Part shown: one piece after another, positions 43,024 through 51,456 of the stretch
How the letters are laid out: each line of letters opens with the position of its first letter
How positions within the stretch are numbered: the stretch's first letter is position 1
DNA from: Pseudoxanthomonas sp. PXM03
GTDB lineage: Bacteria; Pseudomonadota; Gammaproteobacteria; Xanthomonadales; Xanthomonadaceae
Length of the DNA stretch: 64,000 nt
Assembly: GCF_014852005.1 (NCBI RefSeq)
Contig: NZ_JACVAU010000005.1
Coordinates: forward strand, 170,859-234,858
Reading direction: 5' to 3'
Program-made: the position numbers and the translations under genes
Notes under the pieces: generated by a model
Databases searched by the model: none
What the model was told of the DNA's origin: nothing
Seen by the model: the letters and a program-made list of their open reading frames with translations, nothing else

Positions 43024-43935
43024 ATGAAGACGATGCTGTTCCGCACGGGCCTGGTGGCATGCGCCTTGCTCGCTGCGCTGCCGCCGCTGGCCGCGCAGAC
43101 CTTCCGCGAACGCCTGCAACAGGCGCGTGAGGCTTCGCGCCAGCCCGCCGCGCGTGCGCCCGTGCTGCCAGCGGGTGCGCGCGCGCTGCGCGATATCGCC
43201 TATGGCGCGGATCCGCGCCAGCGGTTCGATGTCTACCTGCCCGCGCAGCCGCGCAACGCGCCGGTGATCCTGTTCGTACACGGCGGTGGCTGGGAGAACG
43301 GCAACAAGGACAATCCCGGGGTGGTGGAAAACAAGGCGGCGTACTGGCTGCCGAAGGGGTACATCCTCGTGTCCACGAATTACCGCATGCGGCCGGACAC
43401 CGCGCCGCTGGAGCAGGCGCGCGACGTGGCGCGCGCGCTGGCCGCCGTGCAGCAGCGCGCGCCGGAATGGAACGCCGATCGCTTGCGCGTGCTGTTGATG
43501 GGACATTCCGCCGGCGCACACCTGGCCGCGCTGGTCGGCGCCTCCTCCACGCTCTGGCGCGAGGCTGGCGCAACGAAGCCGCGTGGCGTGGTGTCGCTGG
43601 ACAGCGGAGCGCTGGACGTGCCGCTGACCATGCAGAAGCCGCCGCTGCCCGGCATCTACGACCGCGCGTTCGGCAGGAACCGCGGCGACTGGATCGCCGC
43701 ATCGCCCTACCACCAGCTCACCCGCGATGCCGTGCCGATGCTGTTCGTCTGCTCCTCGCGCCGCAAGGACGCCTGTCCGCAGGGCCGCGCGATGGTGGAG
43801 AAGGCGAAGACGTTGGGGGTGGCGATGGAGGTGCTGCCCGAGGATCTTTCGCATGCGGAAGTGAATCGATTGCTGGGGACGCCTTCCGGTTACACGGACG
43901 CGGTGGATGCGTTTGTCCATAGACAGCTGCACTAG
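43024..43935 (+). CDS. exported alpha/beta-hydrolase (BD-FAE / HSL-like)
   Basis: A 303-residue exported esterase-type hydrolase. The signal peptide ends LPPLAAQ. Catalytic marks are VILFVHGGGWENGNK (oxyanion HGGGW), LLMGHSAGAHLAALVG (nucleophile Ser in GxSxG) and the late His in LPEDLSHAEVNRLLG. The pattern is that of the HSL/BD-FAE-like carboxylesterases. It begins 21 bp after the kinase stop with AGGTGAT upstream, so it may belong to the two-component operon. Confidence 0.87.
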   Translation: MKTMLFRTGLVACALLAALPPLAAQTFRERLQQAREASRQPAARAPVLPAGARALRDIAYGADPRQRFDVYLPAQPRNAPVILFVHGGGWENGNKDNPGVVENKAAYWLPKGYILVSTNYRMRPDTAPLEQARDVARALAAVQQRAPEWNADRLRVLLMGHSAGAHLAALVGASSTLWREAGATKPRGVVSLDSGALDVPLTMQKPPLPGIYDRAFGRNRGDWIAASPYHQLTRDAVPMLFVCSSRRKDACPQGRAMVEKAKTLGVAMEVLPEDLSHAEVNRLLGTPSGYTDAVDAFVHRQLH

Positions 43936-44413
43936 GCATCCCCGCAGCACGAAGTATCCCTCTCCCCGTGCTCGGGGAGAGCAACTGTCTTGATTCAGGC
44001 GCAGCAGGAAGCGTTGAGGTGGTTGCGCATGCCCGCCTTCAACGAACACCAAGCGTTCTGCGCGAAGAGCGCCCCTCATCCACTCCCGTATCCAGTACGG
44101 GACAGGCTCTTCGGGCACCTTCTCCCCGCTTGCGGGGAGAAGGACACGAGAGCGTCGTTTTCTTTCAGGCACAAGCACAGCGAGGCAACTCCCCTCTCCC
44201 TGCGCAGCGGGGAGAGGGTGCCGAAGGCGGGTGAGGGGCGAACGGCGTCGTGTTTCATGCGTGCCGCTGGCGTCGCACCATGCATGACGGTGAACCCCAG
44301 AGCGACGTATCCGCCCACACCGCACTCGCCCCTCATCCGCCCCCCTATCCAGTACGGGGCAGGCTCTCCGGGCACCGTCTCCCCGCTTGCGGGGAGAAGG
44401 AAAGCAGCAATCC
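43936..44413. repeat. gene-free stretch filled with GGGGAGAAGG-type repeats
   Basis: Copies: CTCTCCCCGTGCTCGGGGAG at 43960-43979, CTTCTCCCCGCTTGCGGGGA at 44121-44140, CTCTCCCTGCGCAGCGGGGA at 44193-44212 with GGTGCCGAAGGCGGGTGAGG after it, and CGTCTCCCCGCTTGCGGGGA at 44378-44397. The unit at 44000-44080 resembles 19590-19640. I see no gene. Confidence 0.8.
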
Positions 44414-45166
44414 CTAGCGCGCCAGCAACGGCAGCGCCTGCGCCGCCGTCGCGCACCACACATGATCCGCGTCCGCAGACAGCGCGGTCGGCTCGGGATT
44501 GATCTCCACCACGACCGCGCCATGGCGGCGGGCGAGCGCGGGGAGACCTGCCGCGGGATACACCAGCCCCGACGTGCCCACCACCAGCATCAGCGAGCAA
44601 CACGTTGCCGCGTCCACCGCCGTTGACCAGGCATCCTCGGGCAGCATCTCGCCGAACCACACCACGCCCGGGCGGATGCGATCACCGCAGGCGACGCAAC
44701 GCATCGGCTCGACACGCTGCGCATCGTCCACGTACTCGTCGAGCGGGCCCTCGTGCGTGCGCCCGCAGGCGAAGCAGCGCAACGCGAACAGGCTGCCGTG
44801 CACATGTGCGTCGATCGTGCTGCCGCCGCGCTCGTGCAGGTCGTCCACATTCTGGGTGACCAGCCAAAGCGGCACGCGGCGCGCCAGCTGCGCGAGCGCA
44901 CGATGGCCGGCATTCGGCTGCGCCTCGCGGACCCGGTGCATCCGCCAGCGGTACCAGCCCCAGACCAGCGCAGGATCCTCGCGCCACGCCCCGGCCGTCG
45001 CCAACCGTATCGGATCGAACCGCGACCACAGGCTGTCGTGGGTACCGCGGAAGGTGGGGATGCCGCTCTCGGCCGACATGCCGGCGCCGGTCAGCACGCA
45101 GACGTGGCCGCCGTTGTCGATCGTCCGATGCAGCACGTCGTCGATCGCGGCGGGCACGGCGCGCAT
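44414..45166 (-). CDS. cobB: NAD-dependent protein deacylase (sirtuin)
   Basis: A class III (NAD-dependent) protein deacetylase/deacylase, 250 residues. The Rossmann motif is VCVLTGAGMSAESGIPTFRG. NAD/substrate residues QNVDDLHERGGS and catalytic His in IDAHVHGSLF follow. The small zinc domain is CFACGR ... CVACGD. PGVVWFGEMLPEDAW and VGTSGLVYPAAGLP complete the family set. The start codon lies 4 bp from the ZapE gene end, so both genes may be one transcript with ZapE first. Confidence 0.93.
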   Translation of the reverse strand: MRAVPAAIDDVLHRTIDNGGHVCVLTGAGMSAESGIPTFRGTHDSLWSRFDPIRLATAGAWREDPALVWGWYRWRMHRVREAQPNAGHRALAQLARRVPLWLVTQNVDDLHERGGSTIDAHVHGSLFALRCFACGRTHEGPLDEYVDDAQRVEPMRCVACGDRIRPGVVWFGEMLPEDAWSTAVDAATCCSLMLVVGTSGLVYPAAGLPALARRHGAVVVEINPEPTALSADADHVWCATAAQALPLLAR

Positions 45167-45170
45167 GTGC

Positions 45171-46322
45171 TCAGGCCTTGTGCGGCGTGGCCAGGTACTC
45201 GGCGCTCTGCATCTCGATCAGGCGCGAGGCGGTACGCTCGAACGCGCCCTGCAGCCGCGTGCCGGTGTACAGCGCCGTCGGCGCTTCCGCCGCGGTGCAG
45301 ACCAGGTTGACGTGGCGGTCGTAGAGCTCGTCGACCAGGTTGACGAAGCGGCGCGCGGCATCTTCATTCAGCGCATCGAAGCGCGGGATGTCGCCGAGCA
45401 GCAGGGTATTGAACTCGTGCGCGATCTCGATGTAGTCCGTGGTGCCGCGAGGACCTTCGCACAGCGCGCCGAAATCGAACCACGCGATGCTCTTGCCACG
45501 CCCGCGTACCGGAATCTTGCGGCTGTCGATCTCGATGTTGCCGCCGTGTGCCGCTTCGCCGCCACTGAGTTCGCGCCAGCGCATCGCCAGCCAGTCGTCG
45601 GCCGCGCCGTCCAGTGGCGCGCGGTATACCGGCGAACGCGTCAGCGCGCGCAGGCGGTAGTCTTCCTGCCCGTCCGAGCGCAGCACCACGCAGTGCTGCT
45701 GCAGCAGGTCGATGGCGGGCAGGAACCCGGCACGCTGCAGCCCGTCACGGTACAGGTTCTCCGGCGCGGTGTTGGACGTGGTCACCAGCGCGATGCCCTC
45801 GGCGAACATGCGCTCCAGCAGTCGCGCCAGCAGCATCGCGTCGCCGATGTCGGTGACGAAGAACTCGTCCAGCACCAGCACCCGCAGCTTGCCGCGCACC
45901 TCGCGCACGATCTTCGCCAGCGGGTCGCTTTCACCCGCATGCAGGCGCAGGCGTTCGTGCACGCCGCGCATGAAGCGGTGGAAGTGGGTGCGGTACTTGC
46001 CCCCGCCTTCGCCATGCGCCTTGTTCTGCGAGACCGAATAGGTGGGCAGCGGCAGGTTGTCGTAGAACAGGTCCACCAGGAACGTCTTGCCGCGACCGAC
46101 CTCGCCCCAGTAGTACAGCCCCTTGACGGTTTCCGGTGGCTTGCCGAACAGCCTGCCGAACAGGCCGGGCGACGCCGGCTCCGCCAGCAGCGCCGCATGG
46201 ATGCGGTCGAGCTCGGCCAGCGCGGGATGTTGCGCCGGGTCGTCCTGCCATTGGCCTTCCGAGGCGCCGCGCGCGTAGACCTGCGACGGCGTGGATGTCG
46301 CCCCCCGTGCGTCGTCCCCCAT
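45171..46322 (-). CDS. zapE: cell division protein ZapE (AFG1-type ATPase)
   Basis: A 383-residue AFG1/LACE1-family P-loop ATPase, known in E. coli as ZapE, which acts on FtsZ rings during division stress. Walker A is GEVGRGKTFL (73-82). Walker B is LRVLVLDEFFVTDIGDAM; FVTTSNTAPENLYRDGLQR and the C-terminal VDELYDRHVNLVCTA are typical. ATG 46322 shares a base with the upstream hydrolase stop (TGATG), so it is translationally coupled. Confidence 0.92.
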   Translation of the reverse strand: MGDDARGATSTPSQVYARGASEGQWQDDPAQHPALAELDRIHAALLAEPASPGLFGRLFGKPPETVKGLYYWGEVGRGKTFLVDLFYDNLPLPTYSVSQNKAHGEGGGKYRTHFHRFMRGVHERLRLHAGESDPLAKIVREVRGKLRVLVLDEFFVTDIGDAMLLARLLERMFAEGIALVTTSNTAPENLYRDGLQRAGFLPAIDLLQQHCVVLRSDGQEDYRLRALTRSPVYRAPLDGAADDWLAMRWRELSGGEAAHGGNIEIDSRKIPVRGRGKSIAWFDFGALCEGPRGTTDYIEIAHEFNTLLLGDIPRFDALNEDAARRFVNLVDELYDRHVNLVCTAAEAPTALYTGTRLQGAFERTASRLIEMQSAEYLATPHKA

Positions 46323-46981
46323 CACGCCGGCACGTAGGCTTTCATGGCGTGCTTGATGGCGCCGCGCAGGTCCATCAGCTTGCGGTGGAAGAAGTGACTG
46401 GTTTCCGGCATGCGGATCAGTTCCGGCGGCTGCTTCAGCGAATCGATCCAGTCGTACACCGCCTGCGGTTCGACGATCTCGTCCTCCTCGCCCTGGATCA
46501 CCAGCCACGGGCAGGCCGGCGGCGTGATCGCCTTGAAATCCCAGCGCCCGGCGGGCGGCGCGATCGACACCAGCGCATCGGGCTGCAGTCCTTCGGTGGC
46601 GCGCAGCGACACATAGGCGCCGAAACTGAAACCGGCCAGCCACAGTTGTGTGCCGGGCCGCTGTTCGCGAATCCACTGCACCACGGCGCGCAGGTCATCC
46701 ACTTCGCCATCGCCCTGGTCGAACAATCCGGCGGACGCCCCGGTGCCGCGGAAGTTGAACCGTACCGTCACCGCGCCGAGCTCGCGCAGGCTGCGTGCTG
46801 CCATCACCACGACCTTGTTGTGCATCGTGCCGCCCTCGGTGGGCAGCGGATGGCAGATCACGGCGGTGACCGGCTTTACCGGTTCGCCGTCTTCGGGCCA
46901 GTCGACGTGGGCTTCCAAGGGGCCCTCGGGGCCTGCCAGCGTGATCGGGCTGGACGCGGTGGGGAATGCAGGGGCGTTCAT
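46322..46981 (-). CDS. cytosolic alpha/beta-hydrolase
   Basis: A 219-residue small hydrolase without signal peptide, of the dienelactone-hydrolase-like / YjfP size class. Motifs: VICHPLPTEGGTMHNKVV, VRFNFRGTGASAG, the nucleophile elbow AGFSFGAYVS, WLVIQGEEDEIVEPQ (acid) and PETSHFFHRKLMDL (His). The first gene of a three-gene unit with zapE and cobB. The substrate is unknown; the CHPLP/FRGTG pattern is common in conserved proteobacterial hydrolases of this kind. Confidence 0.88.
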   Translation of the reverse strand: MNAPAFPTASSPITLAGPEGPLEAHVDWPEDGEPVKPVTAVICHPLPTEGGTMHNKVVVMAARSLRELGAVTVRFNFRGTGASAGLFDQGDGEVDDLRAVVQWIREQRPGTQLWLAGFSFGAYVSLRATEGLQPDALVSIAPPAGRWDFKAITPPACPWLVIQGEEDEIVEPQAVYDWIDSLKQPPELIRMPETSHFFHRKLMDLRGAIKHAMKAYVPA

Positions 46982-47044
46982 GCCGCCATGATAAGCCCAG
47001 AGCCAGCAGGGCCGCGGCCGGTGCGCCGGCACGGCGCGGTGGGA

Positions 47045-47587
47045 TCAGCCGGGCGCGGTGCGCGGATCGCGCAGGCGGGCCATGGCGACCATCAGGGTGG
47101 CGTGGATCTCGTCCAGATCCGGATTCGAATATGCCCACCCATCGCCGTGCGCATCCTCCAGGGTGCCCGCTCCGTCGTCCCACGAGGTGACCGCGAGGGG
47201 ATCGTGCTGCTGGATCCACCACAGGTTGCCGGAAGGATCCTGGAAGCGCGCCAGCGTGTCGCCGAAGAACGGCGTGGGTCGCGTCACCACGTGTGCGCCG
47301 CATTGCACGGCGTGCACCAGGGTCGCGGCCGCATCCGCCACGTAGACACGCGTCAGCGCCGGCGTGAACGGCCAGCCCGGTTTGCGGTCGGCGAGGGTCA
47401 GCAGCGAATCGCCGATCCGCAGTTCGGCGTGCAGGACCAGGCCGTCGGCATCCAGTGTGCGCGCTTCGGGGACCTCTACCGCGCCGAAGACCTCGACAAG
47501 AAACGCGATCAGGTCGCTGGCGTGATCGGTGATCAGGAACGGGTTGACCGTGTTGGAACCGGCAGGAACCGGGATCGTGCGTGCCAT
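47045..47587 (-). CDS. VOC-family (glyoxalase-like) protein
   Basis: A 180-residue two-module vicinal-oxygen-chelate protein. The N-half is VNPFLITDHASDLIAFLVEVFGAVEV; the C-half VYVADAAATLVHAVQCGAHVVTRPTPFFGDTLARFQDPSGNLWWIQQHD resembles PhnB/bleomycin-resistance-like members. Some metal ligands are present (E/H), but the assignment to a reaction is not possible. It stands alone and is divergent from the AEC transporter. Confidence 0.85.
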   Translation of the reverse strand: MARTIPVPAGSNTVNPFLITDHASDLIAFLVEVFGAVEVPEARTLDADGLVLHAELRIGDSLLTLADRKPGWPFTPALTRVYVADAAATLVHAVQCGAHVVTRPTPFFGDTLARFQDPSGNLWWIQQHDPLAVTSWDDGAGTLEDAHGDGWAYSNPDLDEIHATLMVAMARLRDPRTAPG

Positions 47588-47748
47588 GGGCGTGCTTCCA
47601 TCCGGGAGGGAAGCGTGATGGTTGCCCGCATCGCGGTCAGGCGCGGCCCGCGGCGATGCGGCGCCTGCGGAATGCGCGAGTATCGACGAAAGGCGCAGGC
47701 GCACCCGTAAGCGCCTGTGCGATCCTGCCATCCCCACGCAATGCTCCG

Positions 47749-48669
47749 ATGTCCATGGCATTCGATGCCTTCGCCCTGATCCTCACCATGCTGGCGCTCG
47801 GCATGGTGTTCGCGCGCCTGCGCGTGTTCCCCGACAACGCGGCGGATGTGCTGAATCGTGTGGTGCTGTACGTCTGCCTGCCCGCCGCCGTGCTGACGTA
47901 CGTGCCACGCCTGCACGTGGATGCTTCGCTGCTCGGCGTGATCGCCACGCCGTGGGTGCTGACCGTCGCCACCGTGGCGCTGGTCGCGCTGGCCACGCGT
48001 ATCTTCAGGTTCCGCCGCGACGAGCATGCCGTGCTGCTGCTCTGTGTGGCGCTGTGCAACAGCAGTTTCATCGGCTATCCGATGGTGCGCGCGCTGCTGG
48101 GCGAGCACGCGCTGCCTTACGCGGTCGTCTACGACCAGTTCGGCACCTTCGTCCTTCTGTCCACCTTCGGCCTGTACGTGCTAGCGCGCTACGGCGGCGA
48201 TGCGCCCCCGACCGCGCGCGAGATCGGCCTGCGCATCGTGAAGTTCCCGCCGGTATGGGCGCTGCTGTTCGGGCTGACACTGATGCCGGAACAGCCGCCG
48301 GCCTGGATCGCGTCCGCATTGCAGAAGCTTGCCGACGCGCTGCTGCCGCTGGTGATGCTGGCGGTGGGCCTGACCATCCAGCTGAAGCTGCCGCGCGACG
48401 AGGTGAAGCCGCTCGCGGTCGGCCTGCTGCTGCGGCTCATCGTCATGCCGGCCCTCGCGCTGCCGCTGTCGCTCGCCTTCGGCATGACCGGCGAGATGCT
48501 GCAGGCCAACGTGCTGGAATCGGCCATGCCCACCATGATCACGGCGGCGGCGCTCGCGATTTCGCACCAGCTTGCCCCGCGCCTGGCCGCCGCGCTGGTG
48601 GGCTACGGCATCCTGCTGTCGCTGGTCACGCTGCCGTTGTGGGCGTGGGTGGTGGGGCGGTTCGCCTGA
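47749..48669 (+). CDS. AEC-family (auxin efflux carrier-type) transporter
   Basis: A 306-residue inner-membrane protein with about ten hydrophobic segments. The two halves share the AEC pattern: VLNRVVLYVCLPAAVL, LCNSSFIGYPMVRALLG and LQKLADALLPLVMLAVGL, ESAMPTMITAAALA. Bacterial members transport malate or other dicarboxylates or act as general efflux carriers. ATG 47749 (MSMAFDAFALIL) precedes the first helix. The MgtC gene follows at +77 bp on the same strand. Confidence 0.88.
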   Translation: MSMAFDAFALILTMLALGMVFARLRVFPDNAADVLNRVVLYVCLPAAVLTYVPRLHVDASLLGVIATPWVLTVATVALVALATRIFRFRRDEHAVLLLCVALCNSSFIGYPMVRALLGEHALPYAVVYDQFGTFVLLSTFGLYVLARYGGDAPPTAREIGLRIVKFPPVWALLFGLTLMPEQPPAWIASALQKLADALLPLVMLAVGLTIQLKLPRDEVKPLAVGLLLRLIVMPALALPLSLAFGMTGEMLQANVLESAMPTMITAAALAISHQLAPRLAAALVGYGILLSLVTLPLWAWVVGRFA

Positions 48670-48745
48670 GCAGGCAGACACCGGCATCCGCCTTCGCATC
48701 GCGTTGACCTGGCCGATGGAAGCATCGCCGCAGGAGGATCACGCC

Positions 48746-49216
48746 ATGTTCGATGGATGGGAAGCGCAGGCGGCGGTGGTCGCACGCATCGCGTTCGCCA
48801 TGCTGCTGGGGGGTGTCATCGGCCTGGAGCGCGAGATGAAGGACCGGCCGGCCGGCTTCCGTACGCACACGCTGGTGGCCGGTGCGGCGGCCATGCTCAC
48901 CGGCATGGGCGACATGATGCTGGCGCAGGCGCAGCACGGCCATGACGGTCGCGTGCAGATCGATCCCTTCCGGCTGGTGGAAGCGGTGATCGCCGGTGTC
49001 GCCTTCATCGGTGCGGGCACCATGATCGCGCACCGCGGCCGCGTGGTCGCCGGCATCACCACGGCCGCCTCGCTGCTGATGGTGGCGGTGATCGGCGTGG
49101 CGGTCGGCTTCGGTCACGGCTGGCTGGCCCTGCTCGCCACGCTGCTGACCTTCGGTGTGTTGTCGCTGCTCGCGTGGCTGGAGCGTCGCGTGACACGGCG
49201 CGATGACGCGGGCTAA
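48746..49216 (+). CDS. MgtC/SapB-family membrane protein
   Basis: A 156-residue MgtC/SapB protein. The family hallmark is GGVIGLEREMKDRPAGFRTHTLVAGAAAM (strict Arg-x-Ala-Gly-x-Arg-Thr), followed by FRLVEAVIAGVAFIGAGTMI and VVAGITTAASLLMVAVIGVAVG. Four membrane helices are evident. The short form (no C-terminal ACT-like domain) has a less defined role than Salmonella MgtC. ATG 48746 follows CAGGAGGATCACGCC, a strong ribosome site. Confidence 0.9.
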   Translation: MFDGWEAQAAVVARIAFAMLLGGVIGLEREMKDRPAGFRTHTLVAGAAAMLTGMGDMMLAQAQHGHDGRVQIDPFRLVEAVIAGVAFIGAGTMIAHRGRVVAGITTAASLLMVAVIGVAVGFGHGWLALLATLLTFGVLSLLAWLERRVTRRDDAG

Positions 49217-49260
49217 CGGTCAGGCGTCGCGAAGCTCGCCGGACAGCGCGATGGCGATCA

Positions 49261-50712
49261 TCACGCGATCAGTCGCCGCGTGGCGTTGCGGCGGTGCCCG
49301 GTATCGCGGGCGCTCTCCGACCACGCCTCGGCGATGATCCGGACCGCCTGCACCAGCTGCTCTTCCGGCTTGGCATACGGAATCCGCAACCAGGTGTCGG
49401 CGCCACCTTCCACGCTGAAGACGGGGCCCGGCGCCAGATAGACGCCCTTGCGCTCCACGTCGGCGGCCAGCTGCGTGGCGCTGCCATGCGGCATCTTCAC
49501 CCATAACGTCAGGCCGCCGTCTGGCAGGCGGAAACACCACCCGGGCAGGTGCTCATGCAGTGCCTGCGCCAGCGCGTCGCGCCGTTGCCGCAGCTGCGTG
49601 CGCCGGGTGGCGAGTGCGCTGTCCGCCTCGAGCATTTCCGCGACCACCAACTGGTCGAACAGGGAACTGCCCAGGTCCATCTGCACGCGCGCGGCGATGA
49701 TGCGGTCGACCGCCGGCCGTGGTGCGCGGATCCAGCCCACGCGCAGGCCACCCCAGCACAGCTTCGATGCACTGCCGATGGTGAAGGCATCCGTCGCGTG
49801 CGCGGCGAAGGGCGCGGGCATGGGATCGTCCGACAGGCAGGTCGACTGCAGCGTCTCGTCGATGATCGCGGTCGTCCGTGTCGCCTGCAGCGCGGCGGCG
49901 TAGTGGGCACGCTGGCCGTCGCGCATCAGGAAGCCGGTGGGGTTCTGGAAATCCGGAATCAGGTAGGCCGCGCGTGGCGATGTCTGCCTGAGCGTGGCCT
50001 CGATGGCCGCCAGGTCCCAGCCTTCGTCGCCGAGCGGATCGGCCATCGGCGCGCTCACCAGGCGGCCACCGCCCAGGCGCAGCGCTTCGATCGCGTTCGA
50101 ATACACCGGCGACTCGATCATGATGCGGTCGCCGGGTCGCGACAGTGCGCGCGCGATGATGGCGATGGCCGACAGCGCCCCCGAGGTGATCACGATCTGC
50201 TCAGGCGCGGTGGGCAGTCCCCGCCGCACGTACGATGCCGCGATGAGCGCGCGCAGCGCCGGCAGGCCCGAGGGCAGGTAGCCGTCGCTGGCCAGGTAGG
50301 CCGGCAGTGCGGCCATGGCGCGCTCGTAGGCTGCGGCGACGCCGGGCGTGGCCGCACCGGCGGCGCAGTTGAGGTCGATCACGCCTTCCGTCGACGACGC
50401 CGTGCCGAGGGCGTGCAGGGCATGGTCGTGTGCGCGCCGGCGGTCGAGCGGTACGGCCGCATACGTGCCGGCCCCTTGGCGGGCGGTGGCGAACCCGGCC
50501 GCGACCAGGTCCGCGTAGGCCCGGGTGACAGTGTTGCGGGACACGCCCAGCACCTGGGTGACGGCGCGCTCGCTGGGCAGGCGGGTGCCGAGCGGGATGC
50601 GGCCATCGCCGATCAGTTCCTCCAGCGCCTTGCGCAGGCCCCGGTAGGCCGGGGTGCGCGGGAAATCACCCACGAGGGTGGCGAGGTGGCCGGGTGCCAG
50701 GGATCTGTCCAT
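49261..50712 (-). CDS. MocR-family transcriptional regulator (GntR + aminotransferase)
   Basis: A 483-residue regulator. An N-terminal GntR winged helix (about 20-90, LGTRLPSERAVTQVLGVSRNTVTRAYADLVAAG) is joined to a fold-type I aminotransferase domain. The PLP lysine is in IGSASKLCWGGLRVGW; VITSGALSAIAIIARAL, YLIPDFQNPTGFLM and the terminal Arg in DTWLRIPYAKPEE fit. It is divergent from a YczE-like gene. Such pairings usually regulate the neighbour in response to a PLP-linked amine or aldehyde. Its promoter region has an inverted repeat operator. Confidence 0.92.
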   Translation of the reverse strand: MDRSLAPGHLATLVGDFPRTPAYRGLRKALEELIGDGRIPLGTRLPSERAVTQVLGVSRNTVTRAYADLVAAGFATARQGAGTYAAVPLDRRRAHDHALHALGTASSTEGVIDLNCAAGAATPGVAAAYERAMAALPAYLASDGYLPSGLPALRALIAASYVRRGLPTAPEQIVITSGALSAIAIIARALSRPGDRIMIESPVYSNAIEALRLGGGRLVSAPMADPLGDEGWDLAAIEATLRQTSPRAAYLIPDFQNPTGFLMRDGQRAHYAAALQATRTTAIIDETLQSTCLSDDPMPAPFAAHATDAFTIGSASKLCWGGLRVGWIRAPRPAVDRIIAARVQMDLGSSLFDQLVVAEMLEADSALATRRTQLRQRRDALAQALHEHLPGWCFRLPDGGLTLWVKMPHGSATQLAADVERKGVYLAPGPVFSVEGGADTWLRIPYAKPEEQLVQAVRIIAEAWSESARDTGHRRNATRRLIA

Positions 50713-50713
50713 G

Positions 50714-50754
50714 GAGCCACTATCGCAGAATTGGCTCTATCAGAAAGAGCCAAT
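50714..50754. promoter_or_regulatory. operator candidates between MocR gene and YczE operon
   Basis: ATTGGCTCT (50730-50738) and AGAGCCAAT (50746-50754) form a perfect 9-bp inverted repeat with a 7-bp spacer. A third GAGCCA half-site lies at 50714-50719, directly upstream of the MocR start and 33 bp from its partner at 50747-50752, three helical turns. Direct plus inverted half-sites of this type are the known mode of MocR regulators such as GabR. Confidence 0.7.
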
Positions 50755-50772
50755 CGGAACGATGGTGGCCCC

Positions 50773-51456
50773 ATGAAACCGCTCACCTCTCCCGTCGGAC
50801 TCGCCAATCTCGGACCGCTCGCGCAACTGAAGGCCGGCCGCCTGCCCGAACGCCTGCTGCGGCTGGGCGTGGGCCTGTGGCTGTATGGCCTGGCCATCGC
50901 GCTGATGATCGAAGGGGCCGTCGGCGCTTCGCCCTGGGATGTCTTCCACCTGGGTGTATCGCAGCACGTGCCGCTGTCCTTCGGCATGGTCATGGTGGTC
51001 ACCGCCGTCGCCGTGTTGCTGGCCTGGATTCCCCTGCGCCAGATGCCCGGCCTGGGGACGGTGGCCAACACGCTGCTGCTGGGTCCGTTCGCGGACCTCA
51101 ACCTCGCCCTGCTCGTTACGCCGGAGAGCCTGCCCCTGCGCTGCGCCTACCTGCTGGCCGGCGTGGTGGCCTGCGCCCTCGCCACGGCGATGTACATCGG
51201 CGCGCAGCTGGGACCGGGTCCGCGCGACGGATTGATGACGGGACTCGCGCGCCGTACCGGCTGGTCGATCCGCAGTATCCGCACGCTGATCGAAGTCGCC
51301 GTACTCGCCATCGGTGTGTTGCTTGGCGGCGTCGTGGGCGTGGGCACGCTGGTGTTCGCCTTCGGCGTGGGGCCGCTGACGCAATTCTTCCTGCGCTACC
51401 TGGTGGTGCGTCTGGAAAAGCCGGCGACCGTCGTGCTCGAAGGAGAAACACGATGA
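50773..51456 (+). CDS. YczE/YyaS/YitT-type membrane protein
   Basis: A 227-residue inner-membrane protein with five to six helices (first at about 32-52, LGVGLWLYGLAIALMIEGAVG). GASPWDVFHLGVSQHVPLSFG and GTVANTLLLGPFADLNL are family marks. The last part (RIDPxxGLMTGLARRTGWSIRSIRTLIEVAVLAIGVLLGG) is also YczE-like. This family is repeatedly found next to MocR regulators. ATG 50773 is 61 bp from the MocR start and 19 bp after the operator. It overlaps PhzF by 4 bp (ATGA). Confidence 0.85.
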   Translation: MKPLTSPVGLANLGPLAQLKAGRLPERLLRLGVGLWLYGLAIALMIEGAVGASPWDVFHLGVSQHVPLSFGMVMVVTAVAVLLAWIPLRQMPGLGTVANTLLLGPFADLNLALLVTPESLPLRCAYLLAGVVACALATAMYIGAQLGPGPRDGLMTGLARRTGWSIRSIRTLIEVAVLAIGVLLGGVVGVGTLVFAFGVGPLTQFFLRYLVVRLEKPATVVLEGETR

